Below, piece after piece: positions 33,544-42,012 of a stretch of 54,973 nucleotides of DNA. The DNA is from a virus: positions 1 through 54,973 of the IMG/VR virus record IMGVR_UViG_3300042691_039569. The stretch is one strand, 5' to 3'. Numbering within the stretch: position 1 is the stretch's first letter; each line of letters begins with the position of its first letter. Both the position numbers and the translations under genes were made by a program. The notes below the pieces were generated by a model, which made no database searches, was not told where the DNA came from, and saw only the letters and a program-made list of their open reading frames with translations.

Positions 33544-35014
33544 GGATTAAGAGTGGTATTTTATACCCAACTCCATTTATAGTTATGAGAAGACTGGAAA
33601 GGCTTTTTGTATTTGCCCAAGTCAAACATTGATTTAAATTTAAATTAGCATTAGTCAATTGTATATCACCAACAGAAAGCGTGTTGCCTGACAATATACC
33701 GTAAGCGCTATTCCAGATAGCAGAATTGGTTTCTACCATAGTGGAATTATCATTCCAGCGAGCCGATGTAGTTTCTACTACAGTAGAATTATCATTCCAA
33801 CGAACACTGTCTCCTCCTGGCGTTGATATATAAGTTGCTGAAAGATTAGCATTTACATGCACGTCACCAGGAAATGCAACACTATCCGGGAAACTTAAAG
33901 TGAATCCATTAGCACCAACTTGACCTGTGGTTTTAGTAGAGACAATTTGGTTTGGGGTACCTGATATAGAATAAACAGCATTATCAAAACCATAATTCCA
34001 TTCAACAGAATTACCTCCATCGGCATAAATGATATTAGAGGCAGTAATGTTACCAACAACAGTTAATTTCTCATGCGGTGCATCAGTACCAACACCGACA
34101 AATCCCGGAGTTGCTGTTTTACCATCAATGAACAGTGCGGTTTCGTTGTCGTCTAAGAAATGAGCAACAGGTTCATCCCCAGTTTGTTTAATCGTAGCTG
34201 CTGGTCCTGTGCCGGCATTAATAACGTCTAAAGCAGAAGTAGCATATACTAAAGTATCTAATTGAGTAGTAGTTCCTAAGACAGATAAATTACCTTTAAC
34301 TTCTAAATCATTACGAATAATAGCATCACCGTTAACATCTAAACGAACTTCTGGCGTAGATGTTCCAACTCCAGTATTGCCGTTATTCAGTATAGCAAAT
34401 TTTTCATCTCCACTAAGAAAAACTCTAAAAGAACGATCGGCTGGGTCTAATAAAGCTAGATCATTGTGATAGACATTAACTAACCTACCAGAGTTTATTT
34501 GTATTTCTCCACCAACACTTAAATTTTCTGTTATAGTGGTGTTTCCTTCGATAGAAAGCCTTTGAGTTGGTGTATTAGTACCAACACCGACTCTACCATC
34601 ATTACGAATAACGAAAGGACTTAGATCGGGGCTATTAATGTCCTCTACATAAAATGCATTCCCCAATCCTCTTTGAGTAATTCTTACGGCATCAAAATTG
34701 GTTTCTGTGTCTAAAATTATAGCACTAGTAGCAACAATTTGTGTATCTAAATAAGTAGTATCTCCGAATACGGATAATCCACCCACAATAGTTACATCAC
34801 TACCTACATCTAAATTTCCATTTACCCCTAAATTTCCAGTTATGGTTCCACCGGATAATGGTAAAAAATTAGCGTGAGTATAAGCTCTACCGAAACTGTT
34901 AACATCATGAAGAGTTATTTTTCTAGTTAACCCATCATTAACAACCGGAACAACATCACTACTCAGTGGGACGACTACTGGTGGAAGCTGAGAAATTTTT
35001 AAATCTTGACCCAT
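33539..35014 (-). CDS. Tail fibre shaft protein (491 aa)
   Basis: 491 aa. N-terminus MGQDLKISQLPPVVVPLSSD, then GLTRKITLHDV, resembling the 523-aa fibre. The shaft includes FLPLSGGTITGNLGVNGNLD and three GVGT-x-P blocks (GVGTNTPTQRLSIEGN, GVGTSTPEVRLDVNG, GVGTDAPHEKLTVVGN), a classic trimeric phage fibre repeat. Near the C-terminus the unit STVVETTSARWNDN is repeated, followed by a short tip. Likely the proximal long fibre. It begins the fibre block directly after the portal gene and has a strong late motif 9 nt upstream. Confidence 0.8.
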   Translation of the reverse strand: MGQDLKISQLPPVVVPLSSDVVPVVNDGLTRKITLHDVNSFGRAYTHANFLPLSGGTITGNLGVNGNLDVGSDVTIVGGLSVFGDTTYLDTQIVATSAIILDTETNFDAVRITQRGLGNAFYVEDINSPDLSPFVIRNDGRVGVGTNTPTQRLSIEGNTTITENLSVGGEIQINSGRLVNVYHNDLALLDPADRSFRVFLSGDEKFAILNNGNTGVGTSTPEVRLDVNGDAIIRNDLEVKGNLSVLGTTTQLDTLVYATSALDVINAGTGPAATIKQTGDEPVAHFLDDNETALFIDGKTATPGFVGVGTDAPHEKLTVVGNITASNIIYADGGNSVEWNYGFDNAVYSISGTPNQIVSTKTTGQVGANGFTLSFPDSVAFPGDVHVNANLSATYISTPGGDSVRWNDNSTVVETTSARWNDNSTMVETNSAIWNSAYGILSGNTLSVGDIQLTNANLNLNQCLTWANTKSLSSLLITINGVGYKIPLLIQ

Positions 35015-35023
35015 GATATTTAT

Positions 35024-35031
35024 TATTTATG
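35024..35031 (-). promoter_or_regulatory. Late promoter motif (CATAAATA)
   Basis: Minus strand, 9 nt before ATG 35014. Confidence 0.7.
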
Positions 35032-35048
35032 GGTGAATGTACTACTCA

Positions 35049-36908
35049 TTAAGCGGGAGGCGCTTCTGTTGGTGAAGTTTCTGTTGGTGGTGCCTCTGTG
35101 GGGGTTTCTGCTGGTGTTTCTTCTGGGGCGACTTCAGCCGTTGGAGCACTACCTCCAAAAGAAGGAATTTCTTCGGATCCCCCACCCCCACCACCACTCG
35201 GAGCTGAAGGTGCTTCTTCGCTACCCCCTTCTGGAGAAATACCTGCGGCCGCAGCAGCTTGTTCTCTCCAATTAGGACCAGACCCTTCAATTTGACCCAA
35301 TTCCCATCGAAAGGCCGCATCTTTTTGCAACCAAGCTCTATTTTCTTTCATGAGGTCATCTGCCATACCTAAGAAGTATTTTTGAGCGTAAGAAGTAGAA
35401 ATAGAATTATTTCCGGTAATTTTTAAAAAATTATCAAATTTAATATCCAATAATTGTTGATCCCTCATTGCCATGAAGCTAGTGGGGATATTAAACTCTA
35501 ATTGGATAGAACGTTGTTTAAGTTTATATTGTTGCCAAAAACCTTTAATTTTTAAATGAGCAATAAACGTATCACGAATACCCATTGCCACTTGTCTTTG
35601 GATTCGCATAATGAATTTAGCGAACCTCAATTCATCACGAGTAATTTCAGCTCCGTCTTTAAAGGGGGTATCAGAAGCTAAGAACCTAGAAATAGGAACT
35701 TTTAAAGATTCATAAAGTTTTTTAAGGAAGTAATCTAAATCTTTTATTTCTCCTAAATTTCCACCACTCGGTAAAATATCTACATCTGTGCCATTGCCTT
35801 GAGCGTCTTTGGTGAACCAATAAGAATCCAACATAGATTGAGGATCATAGATGTTAGTCATCTTTCCTCCGTCTTGTTGAGAATCATAATTCCTTTTAGT
35901 CCAATAACTTTGCATGAGCCTCTTGAGATAAGCTTCTGCTTTTGGAGCTGGCATGTTACCAGTATAAACTCGGAATTTAAGTCTCTCCGGTGCTCTTACC
36001 AATCGATAAATAACTACAGAGTCTTCAATGAGAGACAATTGGCGATAAGCTCTCTTAGAATTTTCAATGTAAGGTAAACGAATGCTTTTGAACTCATTCC
36101 AAATATTAGAATGAACATAAGTGACTTGTGCCTTATTCATAAAAAAGACTTCTTCTTGGTCTTTTTTACTCATAGAATTTGTAGGTCCGGTTACTGGTTT
36201 GCGAATAATAAATCCTTTAATTAGTTCATTTTGAACATTATGATAAACGGGATTAACCAATTCTGTCGGCAAAGAAATTAATCCAACAATGCCTAAATCT
36301 TTACGATCAGCATCTATAATGTTTTCGAAAAACAATTCTCCGTCAATAAGAAATTGTCTAAAGTATTCCCATCCTCTATTTTCCAAATCAAAAACAGTAA
36401 TAAATTTTTTAAATTCCTTTTCAATAGAATCTTTAATTTCTTTGCTATACTCGCCTCTTAAATTAAAAGTTACAATATTGTCATTTTCATCTTTAACAAT
36501 ACATTCATCACAAATCTCATCAATACAATTCGCTAACTCGGCGTAAGCAGCCATTCTACGGTAATCAGACAAACGATGAGATTTGTCTTTATCTATAGAA
36601 GCATAAATGAATGCTTGATAATCTTTATTAATGGTAATAGAACCTGGAGCGCCATGAGAAGGCTGAAACGAAGGTTCATCTAAAAAGACAGACTGATTTT
36701 GAATTAATTCATCTCTCTTAGGAGCTACATTTTTAAAGTCTTTGAACTTCGGATTCCTTTGCATAATGGAATCCAAAATAGAATAAGCATAAGGAAGTCG
36801 AGAGGCAAAAGCCCCTAAAAGAGAAGTCGAAGGATAAGACTGATCTTGAATAGGTCCTAAAGTATTACCAGGAACAGCATTATTATTAGAGTAGGGCCGA
36901 TAAATCAT
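35049..36908 (-). CDS. 20: Portal vertex protein (T4 gp20-like)
   Basis: 619 aa, longer than T4 gp20 (524). The core matches the gp20 family: LANCIDEICDECIVKDENDN, then a Lys/Glu-rich helix, GWEYFRQFLIDGELFFENII, IGLVG-like ISLPTELVNPVYH and the late block IRLPYIENSKRAYRQLSLIE. It forms the dodecameric ring through which DNA is packaged and ejected, and it starts head assembly. The extra length is a C-terminal tail of about 70 residues rich in Gly, Pro, Ser, Glu and Thr. No other head gene is next to it here, unlike T4. Late motif 12 nt upstream. Confidence 0.9.
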   Translation of the reverse strand: MIYRPYSNNNAVPGNTLGPIQDQSYPSTSLLGAFASRLPYAYSILDSIMQRNPKFKDFKNVAPKRDELIQNQSVFLDEPSFQPSHGAPGSITINKDYQAFIYASIDKDKSHRLSDYRRMAAYAELANCIDEICDECIVKDENDNIVTFNLRGEYSKEIKDSIEKEFKKFITVFDLENRGWEYFRQFLIDGELFFENIIDADRKDLGIVGLISLPTELVNPVYHNVQNELIKGFIIRKPVTGPTNSMSKKDQEEVFFMNKAQVTYVHSNIWNEFKSIRLPYIENSKRAYRQLSLIEDSVVIYRLVRAPERLKFRVYTGNMPAPKAEAYLKRLMQSYWTKRNYDSQQDGGKMTNIYDPQSMLDSYWFTKDAQGNGTDVDILPSGGNLGEIKDLDYFLKKLYESLKVPISRFLASDTPFKDGAEITRDELRFAKFIMRIQRQVAMGIRDTFIAHLKIKGFWQQYKLKQRSIQLEFNIPTSFMAMRDQQLLDIKFDNFLKITGNNSISTSYAQKYFLGMADDLMKENRAWLQKDAAFRWELGQIEGSGPNWREQAAAAAGISPEGGSEEAPSAPSGGGGGGSEEIPSFGGSAPTAEVAPEETPAETPTEAPPTETSPTEAPPA

Positions 36909-36920
36909 TGGTTGTAGTAT

Positions 36921-36928
36921 TATTTAAG
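36921..36928 (-). promoter_or_regulatory. Late promoter motif (CTTAAATA)
   Basis: Minus strand, 12 nt before ATG 36908 of the portal gene. Confidence 0.65.
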
Positions 36929-36980
36929 GTTTTTGTGTAAGATTTGCCATTTTTAAATTAAAGTGTTAAAGTATGTTATT

Positions 36981-37211
36981 ATGGACTTAAATTCGACCTT
37001 GTTAACTGTAGATTGGTTAAATCGAGAGTTAGACAAAATTATAATCATTACAGATTATATTGATACTATGATTCAAGAAACAGAAGATGATTCTGTATTA
37101 TACTTTCTACAAGAAAAACTTCAAGAGTTAGAAAAACAATGTGTCGATGTAGGAAATAAGATTGACTTTGAGAAAAAACAGTTATTATCTTTAGTAGGAG
37201 AAAAAATATGA
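36981..37211 (+). CDS. Small coiled-coil protein (76 aa)
   Basis: 76 aa from ATG 36981; a GTG at 36963 would add six residues. Acidic, largely helical, with leucine heptads in LYFLQEKLQELEKQCVDV. It is one of two tiny plus-strand genes lying between minus-strand structural genes. No family recognised. Confidence 0.6.
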   Translation: MDLNSTLLTVDWLNRELDKIIIITDYIDTMIQETEDDSVLYFLQEKLQELEKQCVDVGNKIDFEKKQLLSLVGEKI

Positions 37212-37348
37212 GTGCAGGTAAAGGAGATAAACCTCGACCAGTAGATAAGAAAACTTTTGATAATAATTTTGATCAAATTGATTGGAAGAAAAAAGAATCA
37301 ACTAAAGACTGTAAAATTTTTAAAGGTAAAAAGATTTACAAGTATTAA
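37208..37348 (+). CDS. Conserved small phage protein (46 aa)
   Basis: 46 aa from ATG 37208 to TAA 37348. MSAGKGDKPRPVDKKTFDNN resembles the short 'GKGD-PRPxxxxTFxxN' proteins common in tailed phages. The ATG overlaps the previous stop (ATGA), and AGGAG 8 nt upstream is one of the clear Shine-Dalgarno sites in the window. Function unknown. Confidence 0.65.
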   Translation: MSAGKGDKPRPVDKKTFDNNFDQIDWKKKESTKDCKIFKGKKIYKY

Positions 37349-38835
37349 ATGGGAACCATTAAGTCTTCAGCATTTAATTTTTCTCCGTTAATAAATGGAA
37401 TACTCCCAATAATATCTGTAAGTAATTGATATCCCGGATCTGCAAACCCAGAAGTAGAAGTCGGTTTTACAAATCCTAGTAAAGAAACCCATTCTGTTTT
37501 TTCGTCATAAACCTGATAGACGTGTTTATTTTGATACGTGGCATACTTGGCATGTCCGACTGGGTAAGGATTAGTAAATGGTAATTTACCACAAGCAGCA
37601 TAAGGATCCGTAGAAAGAAAATAATCTCCAGTATCATTATTTTTCATTAATAATAAAGGTAAAGAATCTTTCACTGGAATGGGATATGTGTATCCCACCA
37701 AACTACTTCCCGAAGTGCTTAATACATTTTGCCCATTTAAAGTAGCGGTATATAGAGGTAAACGACCAGAATAACTTGAGGGAAATTCTATAGTTTTTAA
37801 TGTAGCATGTTTATTTAAATCTGCACAAATATTACTAACATTTTTTAATTTACCAAATACCGCATATCTTCTATAACAAAATCCTGTACCATAAGGCATA
37901 TTCAATTGACTATAAGAAGGAGCAATCAATGACATATCTCTTTCTCCTTTGTTTACAAAACCAAAATTAACAGCAAGTCCAGTGGATTCACTTCCCCAAA
38001 CCAATGCACAGGTGATAGAATCTGGATCTGAAGGATTTACGGTATGTGCTCCCCACCCACCAGTTTTTGTGATTGCACCACTTTGAAAAGTTTTGTTAGT
38101 AATTTTAAAAGAAGAAGTTCCATTAATCCCTTCAATCATATTAGGGAATTTACTGGGTCTTACAGCCCACCAAGGATTTTCGGCAAAATTGTAAGTTCTA
38201 TTTCCAAAATTATAACAATAGAAAGTTAATTCTAAAACCCCATTTCCCATATCTCTATAACGAGAATAAAATAAAACATCTCCTCGATTTATATTGGGTT
38301 TAGGAACTAATCCCCAATTTATTACAGAATAACTTCTATCTCTTATATCAAATTCTTCAGCCAATAAAGGACAATAAAATGGTTTATTGTTGAGAGGATC
38401 CATGTGAGGTTTTATATACATCCCAGATCCGTGAAGATAACCATTAGCAAAAGAATCATTACCGCCCATTTCCGGGTCTTCATTTCTTTCAGGGGCACTA
38501 AAAACCGTAGTCGTCATGCAATCATCGTTCCAAGGTGACATATATCTTTGAGGACAAATAATTTGACCCAACCCTTGTACTTCAATGTAATAAATATGAC
38601 CACCCTTTCCTATTCTAATTGTCCAACCTATATCCGAACTCAAACCGGGAGTATGGGTTAATTGAGTGTGAAAGACATCTTGCTCTGTATAAGGAACTTG
38701 ATTTGGGTAGTTACTCCAATTAATGGTTCCATTAGTAGAGGCCCATAAAGAAGGATCAAAAAATAATATTGAATTTTGTTTACTAAAAGTACCTGTGTAA
38801 TTAGATTCTACTTTAATGGAAGATAGAGCACTCAT
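37345..38835 (-). CDS. Hypothetical structural protein (496 aa)
   Basis: 496 aa, rich in aromatic, Gly, Asn and Pro residues, typical of secreted or virion beta proteins. It has His residues that could bind metal (HMDPLNN, GGHIYYIEV, GGWGAHTVNP) and GDVLFYSRYRDM, which recalls GDILLYSR in the 1741-aa protein. No named family. The ATGA overlap with the TSP3-like protein before it makes them a likely pair, and together with the sheath stabiliser upstream it forms one late unit. Confidence 0.65.
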   Translation of the reverse strand: MSALSSIKVESNYTGTFSKQNSILFFDPSLWASTNGTINWSNYPNQVPYTEQDVFHTQLTHTPGLSSDIGWTIRIGKGGHIYYIEVQGLGQIICPQRYMSPWNDDCMTTTVFSAPERNEDPEMGGNDSFANGYLHGSGMYIKPHMDPLNNKPFYCPLLAEEFDIRDRSYSVINWGLVPKPNINRGDVLFYSRYRDMGNGVLELTFYCYNFGNRTYNFAENPWWAVRPSKFPNMIEGINGTSSFKITNKTFQSGAITKTGGWGAHTVNPSDPDSITCALVWGSESTGLAVNFGFVNKGERDMSLIAPSYSQLNMPYGTGFCYRRYAVFGKLKNVSNICADLNKHATLKTIEFPSSYSGRLPLYTATLNGQNVLSTSGSSLVGYTYPIPVKDSLPLLLMKNNDTGDYFLSTDPYAACGKLPFTNPYPVGHAKYATYQNKHVYQVYDEKTEWVSLLGFVKPTSTSGFADPGYQLLTDIIGSIPFINGEKLNAEDLMVPI

Positions 38836-39431
38836 ATATTATTAAACACTGCAAACAATGAAGAGGGGAAGTCGTTAACATCATTCGGATCAGTTCCTGC
38901 ACTCAATTCTACTACGTTAGTGTATCCATCAAAATCATCATCTGCAGTAAGGGATAAAATAAAATTAACAGACAATTCTGGGGTAACTGTTAAAGGAAGT
39001 TCAGTTCCTACAACAATACCATCTTTCCAAGGTCTTTGGTAAGGTTCGTATGTATCATAGTCTATTGTACCAGAAACATAGGGGTTAATAGTATTTTTAA
39101 TGGCAAAATGAGTCAATTTACCCCACCCTGCTTCATTTAATAAAATAACATCAGCAAACCCTTCATAAGAAGCAGAGGGCATAGTAAACACTAATTGATT
39201 GTTATTATTAGAAATATAATTTGTAGCACTTAATTGAATAGCAGAAAATGCAGGATATTCTGCGGAAAGTCGAGGAGAAGCAGAAAAGGGATTAAAAAAA
39301 GTTTGATCATCAAAAACATTTCCTGATAGAAAAACTCCTTGTATTTTAAAAAAGGATTTACCGAAAACACTAAAGGTTTTAGTAACCCCAGTAGGGACTA
39401 CTGGGGGAATAAATGGTTTTCTTATAATCAT
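38832..39431 (-). CDS. Ig-like virion protein with calcium-binding (TSP3-type) repeat (199 aa)
   Basis: 199 aa. Residues about 15-110 look like an IPT/TIG-type Ig fold (KTFSVFGKSFFKIQGVFLSG). Residues about 163-188 contain DDDFDGYTN...GTDPNDVND, the acidic calcium-binding pattern of thrombospondin type 3 repeats. Such repeats stiffen extracellular proteins when calcium is bound. Start overlaps the sheath-stabiliser stop as ATGA. Probably a decoration or neck/tail accessory protein. Confidence 0.65.
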   Translation of the reverse strand: MIIRKPFIPPVVPTGVTKTFSVFGKSFFKIQGVFLSGNVFDDQTFFNPFSASPRLSAEYPAFSAIQLSATNYISNNNNQLVFTMPSASYEGFADVILLNEAGWGKLTHFAIKNTINPYVSGTIDYDTYEPYQRPWKDGIVVGTELPLTVTPELSVNFILSLTADDDFDGYTNVVELSAGTDPNDVNDFPSSLFAVFNNI

Positions 39432-40177
39432 AATTCAGCAATAAGAATTTGGGGTTGAGGAACAGCCGAAAGAAGAGTTCTTTCTGTTAAATTCAAATCT
39501 AATTGATCTAAAGAATACTTGGTAGTTAATTCATTGACCATAGAAAAGTCTGAGGTAAATTTAAAAATTTTAGCATCACCTTTACTTGGAATGGCTTTGA
39601 AGATCCATCCTTTAATAGTGAATGCTAAGTCTGCTTGGTAACGAGCAATTTGAGAAGCATTTAAATCTGTAGGGTAGGTAGTATTAACCGTACCGTTCCA
39701 AATAACAGGACTACGAATTTCTTGATCATATACTCCAGGAATCCTCCAACTTAAAATGTGTTGAGGGTTAGTCCAAGCTACTAAGTTAGTAATAATTTGA
39801 TCCATATCACTAGCATATTTGGTTAAGATGGAACAATTTAAAGTAATGTCTACCGGATTAGGTTGGGGAATTTTTTTAAGTTCTGAAGGATCTGTTGATC
39901 TAGCATAATATCCTTCTAATTTATTCCATACTCTAGCAGGGTCTCTAGTGATACCCCCCAAATAAAAAGTTACTACTGGGAGTTGTATGTTCTGAGCTTT
40001 GTCTAAAAGATCTAAAAGAACTCTTTGTTTTGGGGAGTAAACGAAGCGAACTTTAATCCAATCAATCGCCTCTCCGAAATTAGTTCTTTTTCTGCGAGCT
40101 ACTACAACATCATCGAGCATACTCATCACCCCGTTAATTTGAATGAATATCTCGTTGTTGAAAGTATAAGTCCTCAC
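39428..40177 (-). CDS. 15: Tail sheath stabiliser / completion protein (T4 gp15-like)
   Basis: 249 aa from GTG 40177; an ATG further in (MSMLDD) is the alternative. It follows the gp15 pattern: IKVRFVYSPKQRVLLDLLDK, then PVDITLNCSILTKYASDMDQ with a helix, LSWRIPG, and YQADLAFTIKGWIFKAI. T4 gp15 caps the finished tail and joins it to the head. The neighbours differ from T4: gp13, gp14, gp16-19 are not adjacent, and two secreted-type proteins lie between this gene and the portal. A late-like motif CATAAGTA is 6 nt upstream. Confidence 0.75.
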   Translation of the reverse strand: MRTYTFNNEIFIQINGVMSMLDDVVVARRKRTNFGEAIDWIKVRFVYSPKQRVLLDLLDKAQNIQLPVVTFYLGGITRDPARVWNKLEGYYARSTDPSELKKIPQPNPVDITLNCSILTKYASDMDQIITNLVAWTNPQHILSWRIPGVYDQEIRSPVIWNGTVNTTYPTDLNASQIARYQADLAFTIKGWIFKAIPSKGDAKIFKFTSDFSMVNELTTKYSLDQLDLNLTERTLLSAVPQPQILIAEL

Positions 40178-40183
40178 AACTTA

Positions 40184-40191
40184 TACTTATG
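40184..40191 (-). promoter_or_regulatory. Late-like promoter motif (CATAAGTA)
   Basis: Minus strand, 6 nt before GTG 40177; differs from the common motif by one base. Confidence 0.4.
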
Positions 40192-40199
40192 TTATTGCT

Positions 40200-40613
40200 T
40201 TAAGACAACTTGGAAACTAAACTTTCTTTCCAACAAAACACTACATTATCCAAATCTTTTAGGCGTTGAATCAGGTTAGGTTCAATAAGAAGTTCCCAAA
40301 TTTGATATCGATTAGCCAAACAAGATCCTAGTTTAGAAATATAAAAGGTTTTATCTGATCGAGACTTAACGGTGCGAACTAATTTTTCTAACTCTTCAAA
40401 GAATACTTCAGTATATTCTTCTACGTGATAAAATGAAGTATCTCTATTGTCTGGAAATTTTTTAGTGATAAACCCCAGAGCATGAGGGTGATCTCTTAAT
40501 TTAGCAGCACCACCATATCCTCTTCTTTCTACATTATCCCCGAAAATAAAATAAGCATTAGGGTTGGAGTCTAAAAAATATTGAGTGATTTCGAAGTTTT
40601 TATAGACTGCCAT
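40200..40613 (-). CDS. DUF7831-like phage protein (137 aa)
   Basis: 137 aa. The stretch NAYFIFGDNVERRGYGGAAK followed by HPHALGFITKKFP is that of a small family widespread in phages and annotated as DUF7831. The FGDN...GGAA layout recalls a macro-like nucleotide-binding fold, which is inference. The C-terminus has FYISKLGSCLANRYQIWELL, another conserved block. Role unknown, perhaps in nucleotide or ADP-ribose metabolism. Confidence 0.6.
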   Translation of the reverse strand: MAVYKNFEITQYFLDSNPNAYFIFGDNVERRGYGGAAKLRDHPHALGFITKKFPDNRDTSFYHVEEYTEVFFEELEKLVRTVKSRSDKTFYISKLGSCLANRYQIWELLIEPNLIQRLKDLDNVVFCWKESLVSKLS

Positions 40614-40880
40614 TTACTTTTTTTCCACTTTAGCAAGATCTTTATAATAATTTAATTTTTCTTCTTCATGATGTCTTGCAATAGTTTTAGCAATTTTATC
40701 ATGGGTGGTGTGTTCTTTTTCTACCTTTTCTCCTTTTTTTAAATCTTTATCTATAATTTTTTTTATTTTTTCTTTTGATTCGCCAGTTTCTTTAGAAAAT
40801 TTTTTAGTTAATTCTTCTGTGGTTTTAGCAGGTTTAAAAAATTTTAAAACATCTTCAATTTTTTTATCAAATTTATTCAT
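40614..40880 (-). CDS. Highly charged small protein (88 aa)
   Basis: 88 aa, about half Lys and Glu. Helices such as KKIEDVLKFFK and ESKEKIKKIIDKDLKKGEK dominate. It starts right after the DUF7831-like gene boundary (TAAATG-type junction) and has TATAAG 8 nt before its ATG as a possible -10 box. No family recognised. Confidence 0.6.
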   Translation of the reverse strand: MNKFDKKIEDVLKFFKPAKTTEELTKKFSKETGESKEKIKKIIDKDLKKGEKVEKEHTTHDKIAKTIARHHEEEKLNYYKDLAKVEKK

Positions 40881-40889
40881 ATGGTATAC

Positions 40890-41537
40890 TTATAACCAGT
40901 TGAGGGCGCAAGAAGTAGCTGGAAATTCTTTAACAAAGATCTTTTTAATTTCCAAAGCAATGTCACGATGTTCTTTTTGGGTATCTTCTTTAGTTCTTAA
41001 TTGAAGGTAATGAATAAAAGACCGAATACTCCCAGACATATAAAGAGTTGTAGAAGTATTAAGAGGAAGAACCATACGAGCACACTCTTTAGCAATGCCA
41101 GACTCAATAAGTTTTTCGTAAGCTTTAAGGCATTTTTGTTGGGCTTCATGGACTATAACAGCAACATCCATATTTTGTGATATGGGATATTCTTCATCCC
41201 CTCCTTGACGATTAGTTTTACCTTGCAATCTCCATTCCAAGTTTTCTAAGGTAGTAGCTTTGGAATATCGTTGGCTATACTCCTGAAAAGAAAAAGATCT
41301 GTGGCGAAGAATTTGAGCTGCTATAGCCCTAGAAGTTTTAACCTCCACAGTCATAAACGCCTGCTCATAGATAGACCAGTGTTGATGATCTATACAATAC
41401 TTGAGAAGTCTTGGTGCTGTTTCTGTATTGAGTTGATTGGAAGGATTAGAAACCCTTGCACAATAAGAAATTAATTCTTCTGCTGTTTCGATACCTTCAA
41501 TAAAAGGTTTCGTTAAAGAAATTAATTTAACTTTCAC
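40890..41537 (-). CDS. thyX: FAD-dependent thymidylate synthase ThyX
   Basis: 215 aa, the usual ThyX length. RHRSFSFQEYSQRYS (78-92) is the ThyX motif RHRxxSxNxxSxRYS with Gln-Glu in place of the Asn. ECARMVLPLNTSTTLYMSGS and SFIHYLQLRTKEDTQKEHRD complete the flavin- and dUMP-binding site. It makes dTMP from dUMP with methylene-tetrahydrofolate and NADPH. GTG start supported by a GTGA overlap with the gene before it. With dCMP deaminase (46634) it completes a dCMP to dTMP route. Confidence 0.93.
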   Translation of the reverse strand: MKVKLISLTKPFIEGIETAEELISYCARVSNPSNQLNTETAPRLLKYCIDHQHWSIYEQAFMTVEVKTSRAIAAQILRHRSFSFQEYSQRYSKATTLENLEWRLQGKTNRQGGDEEYPISQNMDVAVIVHEAQQKCLKAYEKLIESGIAKECARMVLPLNTSTTLYMSGSIRSFIHYLQLRTKEDTQKEHRDIALEIKKIFVKEFPATSCALNWL

Positions 41538-41770
41538 TCTTCGGTTTGATTGTGAATCTTTTTCTTTTTGGTATTGCGCTCCTGTTTTTTGGATTTGTCT
41601 ATTTGTTTTTGTTCTTCAGAACGAATACCAAGAATGTCTTCTCTCCAAGTTCTATTAGCTTCTTTGCGAGAAAGAGTAGCTTCTCCAGGAGCTGTTTTCT
41701 TTTTAAGAGATTCACGGATTTCACCCATCATGGGTGATGATTTTAATGATGGCCAGGTTGCGGTAAACAT
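41534..41770 (-). CDS. Small basic hypothetical protein (78 aa)
   Basis: 78 aa, Lys/Arg/Glu-rich, with WREDILGIRSEEQKQIDKSK and a strongly basic tail (RNTKKKKIHNQ). Probably helical and perhaps nucleic-acid binding. Translationally coupled to thyX by GTGA. No family recognised. Confidence 0.55.
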   Translation of the reverse strand: MFTATWPSLKSSPMMGEIRESLKKKTAPGEATLSRKEANRTWREDILGIRSEEQKQIDKSKKQERNTKKKKIHNQTEE

Positions 41771-41781
41771 AATTTTATATT

Positions 41782-42012
41782 TTAAGATTTACGAGGTAGA
41801 CACAAAGCTAGTTCTATGTCTTCGGATGAAGTCTCTCCATACACTTCATCAAACTCTCCCTCCCAATGTTTTTCTCCTTTATTGGGATTGGGGGTCATTT
41901 TCACCAGACAAATTTTATTAAACTCATCAAATCCACATTCATATCCATTTACAACTACACGAAGTTCAGGATCTTGTGATGATAGTTTTTCAATGAGTTC
42001 TTTGACTTTCAT
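41782..42012 (-). CDS. Conserved small phage protein (76 aa)
   Basis: 76 aa from ATG 42012, chosen over a TTG at 42018 because it overlaps the previous stop as ATGA. MKVKELIEKLSSQDPELRVV then NGYECGFDEF is a pattern found in many phage and some bacterial small proteins of unknown role. C-terminal segment acidic. Confidence 0.65.
   Translation of the reverse strand: MKVKELIEKLSSQDPELRVVVNGYECGFDEFNKICLVKMTPNPNKGEKHWEGEFDEVYGETSSEDIELALCLPRKS

Noticed and set aside
12098-35014. Diversity-generating retroelement for fibre variation
   Set aside because: No reverse transcriptase, template repeat or adenine-biased variable repeat is visible.
35042-35320. Alternative frames over the portal C-terminus on both strands
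   Set aside because: They arise from the Pro/Gly/Glu-rich low-complexity tail of the portal gene.
40705-41004. Ser/Phe-rich plus-strand frame across the charged 88-aa gene
   Set aside because: Typical antisense image of a Lys/Glu-rich gene.
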